A stretch of 64,000 nt of DNA from an uncultured bacterium. GTDB taxonomy: Bacteria; Cyanobacteriota; Vampirovibrionia; Gastranaerophilales; Gastranaerophilaceae. Positions 33,353 to 41,929 of this stretch are shown one piece after another. How positions within the stretch are numbered: the first letter of the stretch is position 1; each line of letters starts with the position of its first letter. The position numbers and the translations under genes were made by a program. Below the pieces are notes generated by a model. It saw only the letters and a program-made list of their open reading frames with translations. It searched no databases and was not told the DNA's origin. Location: NCBI GenBank assembly GCA_905216055.1, contig CAJMSH010000001.1, forward strand, positions 62,001 to 126,000. The letters are read 5' to 3'.

Positions 33353-33436
33353 TGGTGTCGACGGGGGGACTTGAACCCCCACAGCTCTCGCCACATGCAC
33401 CTCAAGCATGCGTGTCTACCATTCCACCACATCGAC
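33353..33436 (-). tRNA. tRNA-Leu (anticodon GAG)
   Basis: Read on the minus strand, GTCGATG pairs with CGTCGAC as the acceptor stem (one G-T pair), followed by discriminator A and an encoded CCA (33353-33355). The anticodon arm is CATGC-TTGAGGT-GCATG, giving GAG, which reads CUC and CUU. A class II variable arm and a GGGGG-TTCAAGT-CCCCC T-arm are present. The gene appears functional. Confidence 0.93.
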
Positions 33437-33476
33437 ACAAAAAAATATTAAATTTTCACGGAACATGTTTTTATCG

Positions 33477-33551
33477 TTTGTGGTGGATGCGCTTTGCGCC
33501 CTCTCCTCCAATGTGACATTTAGTCACATTCTCGTCGGCAGAGTACCACAT
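33477..33551. repeat. 75-base structured repeat, copy 1
   Basis: Identical to 33594-33668; the unit period is 117 bases and the 42-base intervals are similar but not identical. Internal stems: GCGC-TTT-GCGC, AATGTGAC-ATTTA-GTCACATT (33510-33530), and an outer TGTGGT/ACCACA. The right border (ACCACAT-GAC) repeats the 5' end of the tRNA-Leu gene. Read on the minus strand it looks like a tRNA start that turns into unrelated folded sequence. Confidence 0.75.
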
Positions 33552-33593
33552 TGACAAAAAATTTATTAAATTTTCACAGAACTGTATTTATCA

Positions 33594-33668
33594 TTTGTGG
33601 TGGATGCGCTTTGCGCCCTCTCCTCCAATGTGACATTTAGTCACATTCTCGTCGGCAGAGTACCACAT
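33594..33668. repeat. 75-base structured repeat, copy 2
   Basis: Exact second copy of the 33477-33551 unit. Its right border continues as CGAC, exactly as in the 5' end of the tRNA-Leu gene (33430-33436). No coding frame is supported here. Confidence 0.75.
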
Positions 33669-33809
33669 CGACAAATAAATTTATATCAAATATTGGCAAA
33701 GTGCCATATCAATATAAAACCTGCTAAATTATGTTAACATAAATATTTGATTTTGTAAATTTAAACTGTTTCTCTGTCAAAAAAAATTTTTATATGCAAT
33801 AATATAGGT

Positions 33810-36647
33810 ATGTTAGACACGATTATTATTAAGGGAGCTAAAGAACATAATTTAAAAGATGTTTCGCTCCAATTGCCGAAAAATGAATTAATAGTCTTTA
33901 CAGGTGTATCAGGCTCGGGAAAATCTTCTCTGGCTTTTGATACTATTTTTGCGGAAGGTCAAAGACGTTATATTGAGAGCCTTTCAACTTATGCAAGACA
34001 ATTCTTGGGACAAATGGATAAGCCTAATGTTGATTATATTGACGGGCTTTCTCCTGCAATTTCTATTGATCAAAAATCTACAAGTAATAACCCTCGTTCT
34101 ACTGTTGGTACGGTTACTGAAATTTATGATTATTTAAGACTTTTGTATGCTCGTGTCGGAACTCCTTATTGCCCTGTTTGCGGTGAAAAAATTAAGCCAC
34201 AAACTATCGATGAAATAGTTTCAAGTATTATGAAGCTAGATGAAGGTACAAAAATTCAAATTCTTGCTCCTGTTGCAAGAGGGAAAAAAGGTGAATTTTC
34301 TTCAACTTTCGAAGAACTTAGACAAGAAGGTTTTGTTAGGGTTAAGGTTGATGGTGAGATTTATAATCTTGATGAAGATGAAATTGAACTTGCCAAGACT
34401 AAAAAACATGATATTTCAGTTGTTGTAGATAGAATTGTAGTCAAAGAATCTGCACAATCAAGAATTGCTGATAGTGTTCAGATTGCTCTTAAAAAAGCTG
34501 ACGGTATTGCAGTTGTTGATGTTATCGGTGATAAAGAAATTATATACAGTGAAAAATTAGCTTGTCCTAAGTGTAATTTGAGTTTTGAAGAATTGGCCCC
34601 AAGAATATTTTCATTTAATGCTCCTTATGGTGCTTGTGAAAGATGTTCAGGGTTAGGTGCTGATTTTGTGATTGATCCTGATTTAATTGTGCCTGACAGA
34701 AAAAAATCATTGAAAGACGGGGCAATTTATCCTTGGTCAAAAACTTCTACATCTTATTATGAAGATGTTTTGAAATCAGTTTGTCATCATTTTAATATTG
34801 ATATGGATAAGCCGTTTGAAGAATTATCAGAAAAAGAACAAAAAATAATTCTTTATGGAAGTGATGATATTGTAAAATTTACGGTAATGCGTTTTGGTAC
34901 TCATCGTTATGAAACGAAATACAGAAGATTTGACGGTGTAATCCCATTTTTGGAAAAACGTTATAACGACTCTAACGGTGAATACTGGCGTGAAGAAATT
35001 GAAAAATATATGACAACAACCCCTTGTCCTGCATGCCATGGCGCAAGGCTTAAACCGTTCCCGCTTGCTGTAAAAATTAAGGATAAAAATATTTATGAAT
35101 TTACGTTAATGTCTATTGATGATGAGTTGGAATTTGTTTCTGAACTTTATCTTGAGTTGACGGAATTTCAAATGCATATTGCAAAACAAATTTTAGATGA
35201 AATAAGGGCTCGTTTAAGATTTTTGAAAGATGTTGGGCTTAGCTATCTTGATTTGGCTCGTCGAGCAGGCACTTTATCAGGTGGAGAAGCTCAGCGTATC
35301 AGATTAGCCACTCAGATAGGAAGCGGACTTTCGGGTGTTTTGTATGTTTTAGATGAGCCGTCAATCGGTTTGCATCAAAGAGATAACGACAGATTAATTA
35401 AAACGCTTATAAAATTAAGAAATCTTGGAAATACTCTTATTGTTGTTGAACATGATGAAGATACAATCAGAAATGCTGATTATATTGTTGATATTGGACC
35501 AAAAGCAGGCGTGAACGGAGGAAAAGTTATAGCCTGTGGTTCCGTTCAAGATATAATTGATGCTAAAGAATCAATTACTGGGAAATATTTGAGCGGTGAA
35601 AAATATATTCCAATACCTAAAAAAGAGAGAGAAGGTAACGGTAATTTCTTACATGTAAAAAATGCGCATATAAATAATTTGAAAAATATTGATGTAGATA
35701 TTCCGCTTGGAAAAATTGTTTGTTTAACCGGTGTATCAGGTTCCGGAAAATCATCATTAATGCAGGATTTGATATATGAATATGCTCTGCATAAACTTCG
35801 TGGTAATAAACCAAAACCGCAAGGTGTAGATGAAATTACAGGATTTGAAAATATTGATAAAATTATTGCGATAGACCAATCCCCGATTGGTAGAACTCCA
35901 AGGTCAAACCCTGCAACTTATACGGATTTATTTACACATATCAGAGAATTGTTCTCAAAAACAAATGAGGCAAAACTTAGAGGTTACAAGCCCGGAAGAT
36001 TTAGCTTTAACGTAAAAGGCGGAAGATGCGAAGCCTGCAAGGGTGACGGTGTTTTAAAAATTGAAATGAACTTTTTGTCTGATGTGTATGTTAAATGTGA
36101 TGTATGTAAGGGCAAGCGCTACAATCGTGAAACTTTGGAAGTTAAATATAAAGGAAAAACGATTTCTGATGTTTTAGATATGAGCGTTAAAGAAGCTTTG
36201 GAATTCTTTGACAGTATTCCGTCAATAAAGAACAAGTTGCAAACATTAAATGATGTTGGTCTTGATTATATGAAGCTTGGCCAGAGTGCGACAACTCTTT
36301 CAGGTGGTGAAGCCCAAAGAATTAAGCTTGCGGCTGAATTAAACAAACGCTCAACAGGCAAAACTCTTTATTTGCTTGATGAACCTTCTGTCGGACTTCA
36401 TTGGTATGATTTGGATAAGCTTATAAAAATCTTGCAACAATTGGCGGATCAGGGAAATACTATTTTGGTTATTGAACATAACCTTGATTTCATAAAAATA
36501 GCTGATTATATAATTGATTTAGGCCCTGAAGGCGGTGTTGGCGGAGGTCAGGTCATCGCTTGCGGTACACCTTTAGAGGTTTCAAAATGTAAAAATTCTT
36601 ATACAGGCCAGTATTTGAAGCCTATGTTGACAAATGCGAGAAAATAA
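33810..36647 (+). CDS. uvrA: excinuclease ABC subunit A
   Basis: 945 aa, full length. UvrA finds DNA damage as a dimer and loads UvrB in nucleotide excision repair. Two ABC modules: Walker A GVSGSGKSSLAFDT (about residue 31) and GVSGSGKSSLMQDL (about 640); ABC signatures TLSGGEAQRIRLATQIGSGL and TLSGGEAQRIKLAAEL; Walker B YVLDEPSIGLHQ and YLLDEPSVGLHW. Zinc modules CPVCGEKI, CPKCNLSF with CERCSGLG, and CEACKGDG with CDVCKGKRY are intact. It lies directly downstream of the repeat region. Confidence 0.98.
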   Translation: MLDTIIIKGAKEHNLKDVSLQLPKNELIVFTGVSGSGKSSLAFDTIFAEGQRRYIESLSTYARQFLGQMDKPNVDYIDGLSPAISIDQKSTSNNPRSTVGTVTEIYDYLRLLYARVGTPYCPVCGEKIKPQTIDEIVSSIMKLDEGTKIQILAPVARGKKGEFSSTFEELRQEGFVRVKVDGEIYNLDEDEIELAKTKKHDISVVVDRIVVKESAQSRIADSVQIALKKADGIAVVDVIGDKEIIYSEKLACPKCNLSFEELAPRIFSFNAPYGACERCSGLGADFVIDPDLIVPDRKKSLKDGAIYPWSKTSTSYYEDVLKSVCHHFNIDMDKPFEELSEKEQKIILYGSDDIVKFTVMRFGTHRYETKYRRFDGVIPFLEKRYNDSNGEYWREEIEKYMTTTPCPACHGARLKPFPLAVKIKDKNIYEFTLMSIDDELEFVSELYLELTEFQMHIAKQILDEIRARLRFLKDVGLSYLDLARRAGTLSGGEAQRIRLATQIGSGLSGVLYVLDEPSIGLHQRDNDRLIKTLIKLRNLGNTLIVVEHDEDTIRNADYIVDIGPKAGVNGGKVIACGSVQDIIDAKESITGKYLSGEKYIPIPKKEREGNGNFLHVKNAHINNLKNIDVDIPLGKIVCLTGVSGSGKSSLMQDLIYEYALHKLRGNKPKPQGVDEITGFENIDKIIAIDQSPIGRTPRSNPATYTDLFTHIRELFSKTNEAKLRGYKPGRFSFNVKGGRCEACKGDGVLKIEMNFLSDVYVKCDVCKGKRYNRETLEVKYKGKTISDVLDMSVKEALEFFDSIPSIKNKLQTLNDVGLDYMKLGQSATTLSGGEAQRIKLAAELNKRSTGKTLYLLDEPSVGLHWYDLDKLIKILQQLADQGNTILVIEHNLDFIKIADYIIDLGPEGGVGGGQVIACGTPLEVSKCKNSYTGQYLKPMLTNARK

Positions 36648-36685
36648 TTTATCTTTTTTATTATAATTAAGAAAGTTTGGTTTTT

Positions 36686-37378
36686 ATGAAAAAGTTATGT
36701 TTAAGTGTATTATGTATTCTTGGGCTTTTATCTCAACCTGTGTTTGCCAAGATGGTTGCTGTTCAAGCTTTGGATGATTTTTCAACAGAAAATCCTTCAA
36801 GAGTGATGTCAATAAAAATGTTGGAGGATATAACGTTGGATGAAACCGTCTCTTTTAAAATAGGTGATATTGTTGAAGGAAAGGTTGTTGATGTCACTGA
36901 TCCGAAAAGATTGAAACGTGATGCGACTTTTTCATTTGTGCCTTTGAGTTATAAAAATGAAAATGGTGAAGTTATCGAAATCAAAGGGTATTATCCTGCT
37001 AAATATTCAACAAAATTAAATAAAGGCGAAATTGCAAAAACTGCAGCATTGGGTGTCGGAAGTTTTTTTGTTAAAGGCTTATCTTTAGGTTATAGCGCAG
37101 TTGAGGGTGCAATAAAAAATGAAAAAAATAACAGGTTTAAATCCAGTGTTACAGAAGTCTATGAGGATTCCCCGTTTTCTTATGTAGAAAAAGGTGGGGA
37201 AATATTTATTCAAAAAAATCAACCGTTTTTCTTGAACTTTAAAGTAAAAGATGAACCTGATGAAGATGATTTGCCAAATTATGAGTATAAAGAGTTGGAT
37301 AATCAACATTCACAGGAAATTCCACAAGAAGTTCAAAATAATTATTCTGAAACTAATTATTCGGAACCTGCTAACTAA
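36686..37378 (+). CDS. secreted protein, tandem paralogue 1
   Basis: 230 aa from ATG 36686 with a signal peptide (KKLCLSVLCILGLLSQPVFA). The mature N-terminal domain (VQALDDFSTENPSRVMSIKM, then GDIVEGKVVDV, FSFVPLSYKNENGEVIEIKG, YYPAKY) is shared with the next gene. A Gly/Ala-rich hydrophobic segment (about residues 115-135) and an acidic Asn/Gln/Glu tail are specific to this copy. Envelope protein of unknown function. Confidence 0.72.
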   Translation: MKKLCLSVLCILGLLSQPVFAKMVAVQALDDFSTENPSRVMSIKMLEDITLDETVSFKIGDIVEGKVVDVTDPKRLKRDATFSFVPLSYKNENGEVIEIKGYYPAKYSTKLNKGEIAKTAALGVGSFFVKGLSLGYSAVEGAIKNEKNNRFKSSVTEVYEDSPFSYVEKGGEIFIQKNQPFFLNFKVKDEPDEDDLPNYEYKELDNQHSQEIPQEVQNNYSETNYSEPAN

Positions 37379-37459
37379 CTTATATACCCATTATATAAGA
37401 TGATTGACGGATTTAAGATATTATGATACTATTTTTTTATAGTAATCGGAGATTATAAA

Positions 37460-38092
37460 ATGAAAAAGATATTATTTATTATTGCATTACTTACAGGTCT
37501 GACTATAATGCCGGTTGATGCTAAAACAACCCCGGTACAAACTTTACAGGATTTTTCAATCTCAAATCCTTCTCAAACTTTGCTTATTAAAATTTTGTCA
37601 AATGTTCAATTAAGTAAAGATTTAATGTTACACGAAGGATATTATGTTTTAGGACAAATAATGAATGTTTCTAATTCAACATTCGTTTTTATGCCTATTA
37701 AGTATCAGAATTTCCATAATGAAGTTTATCAAATTAACGGTAATTATCCTGCAAAATTTGTAGAAATGATTGATACTCAAAGCAAAACTCCGCAAAATGG
37801 GATTATTCCTAAGGATTCAAAATTCTTGTTAGATTTCGTTGTAGTTCAAGATACTCCGGATACTTCAATAGGTGATAAATATAAAAATCTAGGGACTCCT
37901 GCAGATGGTATTTCTGCTGTAGTTAATCAATCCGTTCCTGTTTTGTATGACGGATCTATTCCGCAGACTATGAAAGATTTTCCTGGAATTAAATTGAATT
38001 CTTTTGATAACGGAAGCAATTTTAATATTCCTAATAAATTGATTATAGAAGCTAATCCAAAAGAAATAAATATAAATAATTTGAAATACTAA
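37460..38092 (+). CDS. secreted protein, tandem paralogue 2
   Basis: 210 aa with a signal peptide (KKILFIIALLTGLTIMPVDA). It shares with the preceding gene VQTLQDFSISNPSQTLLIKI, GYYVLGQIMNV, FVFMPIKYQNFHNEVYQING and NYPAKF, and then diverges into a Pro/Asp/Asn-rich tail. The pair probably arose by duplication. Shine-Dalgarno CGGAG. Function unknown. Confidence 0.72.
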   Translation: MKKILFIIALLTGLTIMPVDAKTTPVQTLQDFSISNPSQTLLIKILSNVQLSKDLMLHEGYYVLGQIMNVSNSTFVFMPIKYQNFHNEVYQINGNYPAKFVEMIDTQSKTPQNGIIPKDSKFLLDFVVVQDTPDTSIGDKYKNLGTPADGISAVVNQSVPVLYDGSIPQTMKDFPGIKLNSFDNGSNFNIPNKLIIEANPKEININNLKY

Positions 38093-38121
38093 TTATAAAA
38101 ATTAGTAAAATATAAAAAGTT

Positions 38122-38160
38122 AAAAGAGCTATAAATTATAAAATTTACAGCTCTTTTTTA
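38122..38160 (+). terminator. Rho-independent terminator
   Basis: AAAAGAGCT (38122-38130) pairs with AGCTCTTTT (38149-38157), with an inner TAAATT/AATTTA pairing and a T run. Confidence 0.85.
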
Positions 38161-38190
38161 TTTACTAACAGAGACCATATTTAAACTTTT

Positions 38191-38331
38191 TTAAACTTCA
38201 ACAGTTGTTTTTATTTTCCCGTCACCTTCAAGGATGATTTCGGTATCTTTACCGTTTTCACAGATAACAAGGCGTGTTTTTTCTATATTATTTTCTGTGA
38301 AGCGGGAAATATCTTTTATTTTTAAATCCAT
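38191..38331 (-). CDS. 46-aa hypothetical protein
   Basis: Starts at ATG 38331 with GAAAGGA 7 bases upstream. Predicted protein: MDLKIKDISRFTENNIEKTR, then LVICENGKDTEIILEGDGKI, then KTTVEV. It has an alternating strand pattern and one Cys. It is too short for family assignment, but the ribosome binding site is good. It stands alone on the minus strand between two terminators. Confidence 0.55.
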   Translation of the reverse strand: MDLKIKDISRFTENNIEKTRLVICENGKDTEIILEGDGKIKTTVEV

Positions 38332-38437
38332 ATATAATCCTTTCAAGTTTATGTTTATTATATAATAACAGATTTCTCAAGAATTTCAACCCTCTTGAGA
38401 ATTAGTTATTAAAAATTTTTAATTAATTGTTTTTACC

Positions 38438-38476
38438 AAAAAAGAGAGTTTGATAAATTCAAACTCTCTCTTTTGT
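38438..38476 (-). terminator. Rho-independent terminator after tsf
   Basis: AAAGAGAGTTTGA and TCAAACTCTCTCTTT flank a TAAAT loop. On the minus strand it lies 22 bases past the tsf stop and ends in T's. Confidence 0.88.
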
Positions 38477-38498
38477 AGTTATTTTTTTATTTATTTGA

Positions 38499-39362
38499 TT
38501 AACCTTTGATTTGGCTCATAACTTCGTCAGCAAAGTTTTCTTGACGTTTTTCCAAACCTTCACCTAACATATATCTTGTGAAAGCTTTAATTGTCATTTT
38601 GCCTTCAATTAATTGACCAACTGTCATATCAGGGTTTTTAACAAATGGTTGTTCAAGTAGAACTCTGTGTGAAAGAAGTTTGTTAACTCTGCCTTCAACA
38701 ATTTTAGCTCTGATTTGTTCAGGTTTTTTCAACAAATCTTCTTTACCCATTTCAACTTCAGTTTCGTGATCGATTACTGATTGAGGAATTTCATCTCTTG
38801 TGATAAATTCAGGTGCTGAAGATGCGATATGAAGACAAATGTCATTCATCAATTCATCATCTTTTTTATCTGTTTGGATAAGAACACCGATTTTACCGTT
38901 GTGGATATAAGAAGCAGTGTTTCCTTCGTAACGAACAAATCTTCTGAAAGTGATTTTTTCGCCGATAGAAGCGATTTTTTCTTTAATAAGTTCAGAAATA
39001 ACTTTTCCGCATTTTGGACAAGTTGATGATAGTAAGCTATCAACATCTGAAGGATTTGATGTAGCAACAAATTCAGCCAAGTTAGAAGCTAATTCTTTGA
39101 ATTCTTCATTTTTAGCAACGAAATCTGTTTCACAGTTAAGTTCTACCATAGCACCGCAGTTGTCTTGAATAGAAGATGCAACTAAACCTTCTGCTGCAAT
39201 TCTACCCATTTTTTTATCAGCGGAAGCCATACCTTTTTGGCGTAGAACTTCCATAGCTTTTTCCATATCTCCGTCAGTTTCAACAAGAGCTTTTTTAGCA
39301 TCCATCATACCTGCGCCTGTTTTATCGCGGAGTTCTTTTACCATTTGAGCTGTAATGTTCAT
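38499..39362 (-). CDS. tsf: elongation factor Ts
   Basis: 287 aa from ATG 39362 (AAGGAGAG upstream). EF-Ts exchanges GDP for GTP on EF-Tu. N-terminal UBA-like LRDKTGAGMMDAKKALVETD; core ELNCETDFVAKNEEFKEL, the TDFV motif that contacts EF-Tu; C-terminal VLLEQPFVKNPDMTVGQ. A CPKCG segment near residue 117 in the first dimerisation subdomain is not part of the E. coli protein. Downstream of rpsB as usual. Confidence 0.97.
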   Translation of the reverse strand: MNITAQMVKELRDKTGAGMMDAKKALVETDGDMEKAMEVLRQKGMASADKKMGRIAAEGLVASSIQDNCGAMVELNCETDFVAKNEEFKELASNLAEFVATSNPSDVDSLLSSTCPKCGKVISELIKEKIASIGEKITFRRFVRYEGNTASYIHNGKIGVLIQTDKKDDELMNDICLHIASSAPEFITRDEIPQSVIDHETEVEMGKEDLLKKPEQIRAKIVEGRVNKLLSHRVLLEQPFVKNPDMTVGQLIEGKMTIKAFTRYMLGEGLEKRQENFADEVMSQIKG

Positions 39363-39393
39363 TATAATTCTCTCCTTTTTTATTATAAGAACG

Positions 39394-39460
39394 GAGGTCA
39401 AGATAACTTGAGGTTGAGCTATTATTGGATAATGGCCTGCCTGCTTGTACTCTTGACCTC
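39394..39460 (-). promoter_or_regulatory. long-range inverted repeat between rpsB and tsf
   Basis: GAGGTCAAGA (39394-39403) and TCTTGACCTC (39451-39460) form a perfect 10-bp stem around a 47-base loop. It lies in the only gap between rpsB and tsf, where it could weaken read-through, mark an RNA processing site or contain a tsf start signal. There is no T run on the minus strand. Confidence 0.45.
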
Positions 39461-39470
39461 TGGACTTCTT

Positions 39471-40277
39471 TTATTCTGCAACTGTTTCTGTTTTTTCTTC
39501 TGTTGCTTCAGCTTTAGCTGAAACTTCTTCTGAAGAAACGCCTGCATCTTCCGGTTTGATTTGTTCTAACTTTTTAGCATTAGCGTTAGCTTCTCTCAAT
39601 TGTTTCCCTTCCAAAACTGCGTCTGCTAATTTTGAAGTGATTAATTTAATTGAGCGGATAGCGTCATCATTACCAGGAATAATATAGTTTATTCCATCCG
39701 GATCTGCATTTGTATCAGCCAAACAGATAACAGGAATGTTTAATTTGTTAGCTTCTTTAATAGCGATATCTTCTTTTTTCTGGTCAACGATAAAGATTAA
39801 ATCAGGAAGACCTCTCATATCTTTAATACCGCCTAATGTTTTGCTTAATTTACCTAATTCTCTGTTCAATTTAGCGATTTCTTTTTTAGGTAATTTTTCA
39901 GCGTGACCTGAATTCATAAAGTCTTCAAGTTCTCTTAATTTATTTATACGGCCTCTGATTGTATCAAAGTTTGTAAGCATACCGCCTAACCATCTTCTGT
40001 TGATGTAGTAAGCGCCTGCTCTTTTTGCTTCTTCTGCAACAACTTCTGCTGCTTGTTTTTTAGTTCCTACAAAAAGAACGTTTTTGTTGCGAGATGCGAA
40101 TTCTCTTACAACTGCGTATGCTTCATCCAATAAATCAGTTGTTTTACGTAAATCTAATACGTAAATACCGTTTCTTGCACCGTAGATATACGGTTTCATT
40201 TTAGGGTTCCATCTTTGAGTTTGGTGTCCGAAGTGTACACCTGCTTCTAAAAGTTCAATCATAGATGCTACTGGCAT
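39471..40277 (-). CDS. rpsB: 30S ribosomal protein S2
   Basis: 268 aa. N-terminal LLEAGVHFGHQTQRWNPKMK; KNVLFVGTKKQAAEVV; YINRRWLGGMLTNFDTI; PVICLADTNADPDGINY and IPGNDDAIRSIKLI. A C-terminal extension of about 40 residues rich in Ala and Glu is common in long S2 proteins. Shine-Dalgarno AAAGGAG. tsf follows. Confidence 0.98.
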   Translation of the reverse strand: MPVASMIELLEAGVHFGHQTQRWNPKMKPYIYGARNGIYVLDLRKTTDLLDEAYAVVREFASRNKNVLFVGTKKQAAEVVAEEAKRAGAYYINRRWLGGMLTNFDTIRGRINKLRELEDFMNSGHAEKLPKKEIAKLNRELGKLSKTLGGIKDMRGLPDLIFIVDQKKEDIAIKEANKLNIPVICLADTNADPDGINYIIPGNDDAIRSIKLITSKLADAVLEGKQLREANANAKKLEQIKPEDAGVSSEEVSAKAEATEEKTETVAE

Positions 40278-40440
40278 CGTTTTTCTCCTTTATTTTACTT
40301 GTTGTACTACGGGCTATACTGTCTCATTCATAAGATTTTTGGGGGTCATTTATAAAGTTATTTCTTTATAATTTACACCTTATTTAATCTTTCTGAACTA
40401 GGGCAAAGCCTATCAGACTAGTGTAACCATATATATAATA
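40278..40440 (-). promoter_or_regulatory. long 5' leader of rpsB, candidate autoregulatory RNA
   Basis: About 160 bases upstream of rpsB have no open frame. On the minus strand the far end has TATATT, then ACTAG...CTAGT around a GGCTTTGCC hairpin (about 40395-40425), and the sequence runs to AAAGGAG before ATG 40277. Ribosomal-protein leaders that bind their own product are known for S2 in several phyla. I see structure but cannot match a named motif. Confidence 0.3.
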
Positions 40441-40544
40441 TTACAAACAAGGGTTTATGCAAATTAATTATTTAGTTTTATTACATAAAAATTTATTATG
40501 TAAATTAATTGAAAAATTTTTTAAAAATAAATATAATGATATTT

Positions 40545-41891
40545 ATGGAAGGTTTGGATACAAGCAGGTTAGAAGAATTAAAAAAGAAGGTTCACGACAA
40601 ACTTGAGCAGACAGAATTGTTTCGGTTTAAAGGGACTGTATCAAAGTTGTTGGGTTTAACTGTTGAGGTTAAGTTGCCTGGTTTGAAGGTTGGCGATTTA
40701 TGTTATATAGAAACGAAAGACGGTAGGAAAAAGCCTGCTGAGGTTCAAGCATTTAAAGGTGAAGCAGCTCAATTACTTTTGTTATATGACGGAGAAGGAA
40801 TCGGACAGGGAAGTCTTGTTACTTCTACAGGAAAACCTATCATCATTCCTGTTGGAGATTTTTTATTAGGCAGGTTAATTAATCCGATGGGTGAACCGAT
40901 TGACGGTAAGCCTTTAGATACTACAGGTGCTGAGTGGCGACCTGTTGAGGGACCTCCGCCGGGGCCTTTTGAAAGACCTATTATTACGGAAGTCTTTTCA
41001 ACTGGTGTCAGAGCGATAGACAGTTGTATGACAATGGGTTGCGGACAGCGTTTAGGGTTGTTTGCAGGTTCAGGTGTAGGTAAAAGTACGCTGTTAGGTA
41101 TGATTGCAAGAAATTCTGATGCTGATGTTAACGTTGTTGCTCTGATTGGTGAACGTGGTCGTGAGGTAAAAGAATTTGTTGAGGATGCTTTGGGCGAAAA
41201 AGGTATGGCAAAATCTGTTTTGGTATGCTCAACAGGTGATCAGCCTCCTTTGATTCGTCAAAAAGCTTTATTGACTGCTACTGCAGTTTGCGAATATTTT
41301 AGAGATCAGGGTAAAAAAGTATTCTTAATGACTGATACTGTTACACGTTGTGCTATGGCAGGTCGTGAAGTTGGTTTGTCACTTGGTGAACCGCCTACTA
41401 TGAAAGGTTATCCTCCTTCAATTTTTTCATGGCTTCAAAAAGTTTTGGAACGTGCTGGGAATAGTCCTAAAGGTTCCGTAACAGCTTTATATACTGTGTT
41501 AATGGAAGGTGATGATATTTCTGATCCTATTGTTGATATCGTAAGAGGTATTGTTGACGGACACATTTTCTTGTCAAGAAAAGTCGCAGAAATGAACCAT
41601 TATCCTGCTATTGATGTTTTGGGAAGTATTTCAAGACTTATGTCATCTATTGTTACTCCAGAACATAAAGAGGCTGCAGGTAAACTGCGTGCAATTATGG
41701 CTTTGTATAGAGAAAATAAAGACTTGATTGATGTTGGTATGTATCAACCGGGAACTAATCCAAAGTTAGATACTGCAATTGAACTTATGCCAAAGATAAA
41801 CGCCTTTTTACAACAACGAACTTCTGATATCGTTAGTATGGATACAACAATACATACTTTGATTGACATGATGCAAGGTGTTGAAATTTAA
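40545..41891 (+). CDS. fliI: flagellum-specific ATPase, FliI family
   Basis: 448 aa from ATG 40545; ATG 40536 and TTG 40509 also fit and no Shine-Dalgarno sequence decides. It is a hexameric F1-beta-like ATPase that energises export of flagellar subunits. N-terminal barrel with GFKGEAAQLLLLYD-like strand; LINPMGEPIDG; Walker A AGSGVGKSTLLG (about residue 170); Walker B VFLMTDTVTRCAMAGREVGL; then YPPSIFSWLQKVLERAGN and NHYPAIDVLGSISRLM, typical of FliI and its type III homologue. Other export genes (fliH, flhA) are not nearby. Confidence 0.92.
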   Translation: MEGLDTSRLEELKKKVHDKLEQTELFRFKGTVSKLLGLTVEVKLPGLKVGDLCYIETKDGRKKPAEVQAFKGEAAQLLLLYDGEGIGQGSLVTSTGKPIIIPVGDFLLGRLINPMGEPIDGKPLDTTGAEWRPVEGPPPGPFERPIITEVFSTGVRAIDSCMTMGCGQRLGLFAGSGVGKSTLLGMIARNSDADVNVVALIGERGREVKEFVEDALGEKGMAKSVLVCSTGDQPPLIRQKALLTATAVCEYFRDQGKKVFLMTDTVTRCAMAGREVGLSLGEPPTMKGYPPSIFSWLQKVLERAGNSPKGSVTALYTVLMEGDDISDPIVDIVRGIVDGHIFLSRKVAEMNHYPAIDVLGSISRLMSSIVTPEHKEAAGKLRAIMALYRENKDLIDVGMYQPGTNPKLDTAIELMPKINAFLQQRTSDIVSMDTTIHTLIDMMQGVEI

Positions 41892-41929
41892 TCTTTATGG
41901 TAAAATAATTTTTGGAAGGAAAAGTTATT

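Noticed and set aside
33477..33668. Two identical 75-base repeats with a 42-base interval could suggest a CRISPR array
   Set aside because: Only two units, the repeats are too long, the intervals resemble each other, and no cas gene is near. The tRNA similarity is a better explanation.
40545..41891. F-type ATP synthase beta subunit or Rho factor
   Set aside because: The REVGLSLGEPPT and NHYPAIDVLGSISRLM segments are specific to the flagellar/type III export ATPases.
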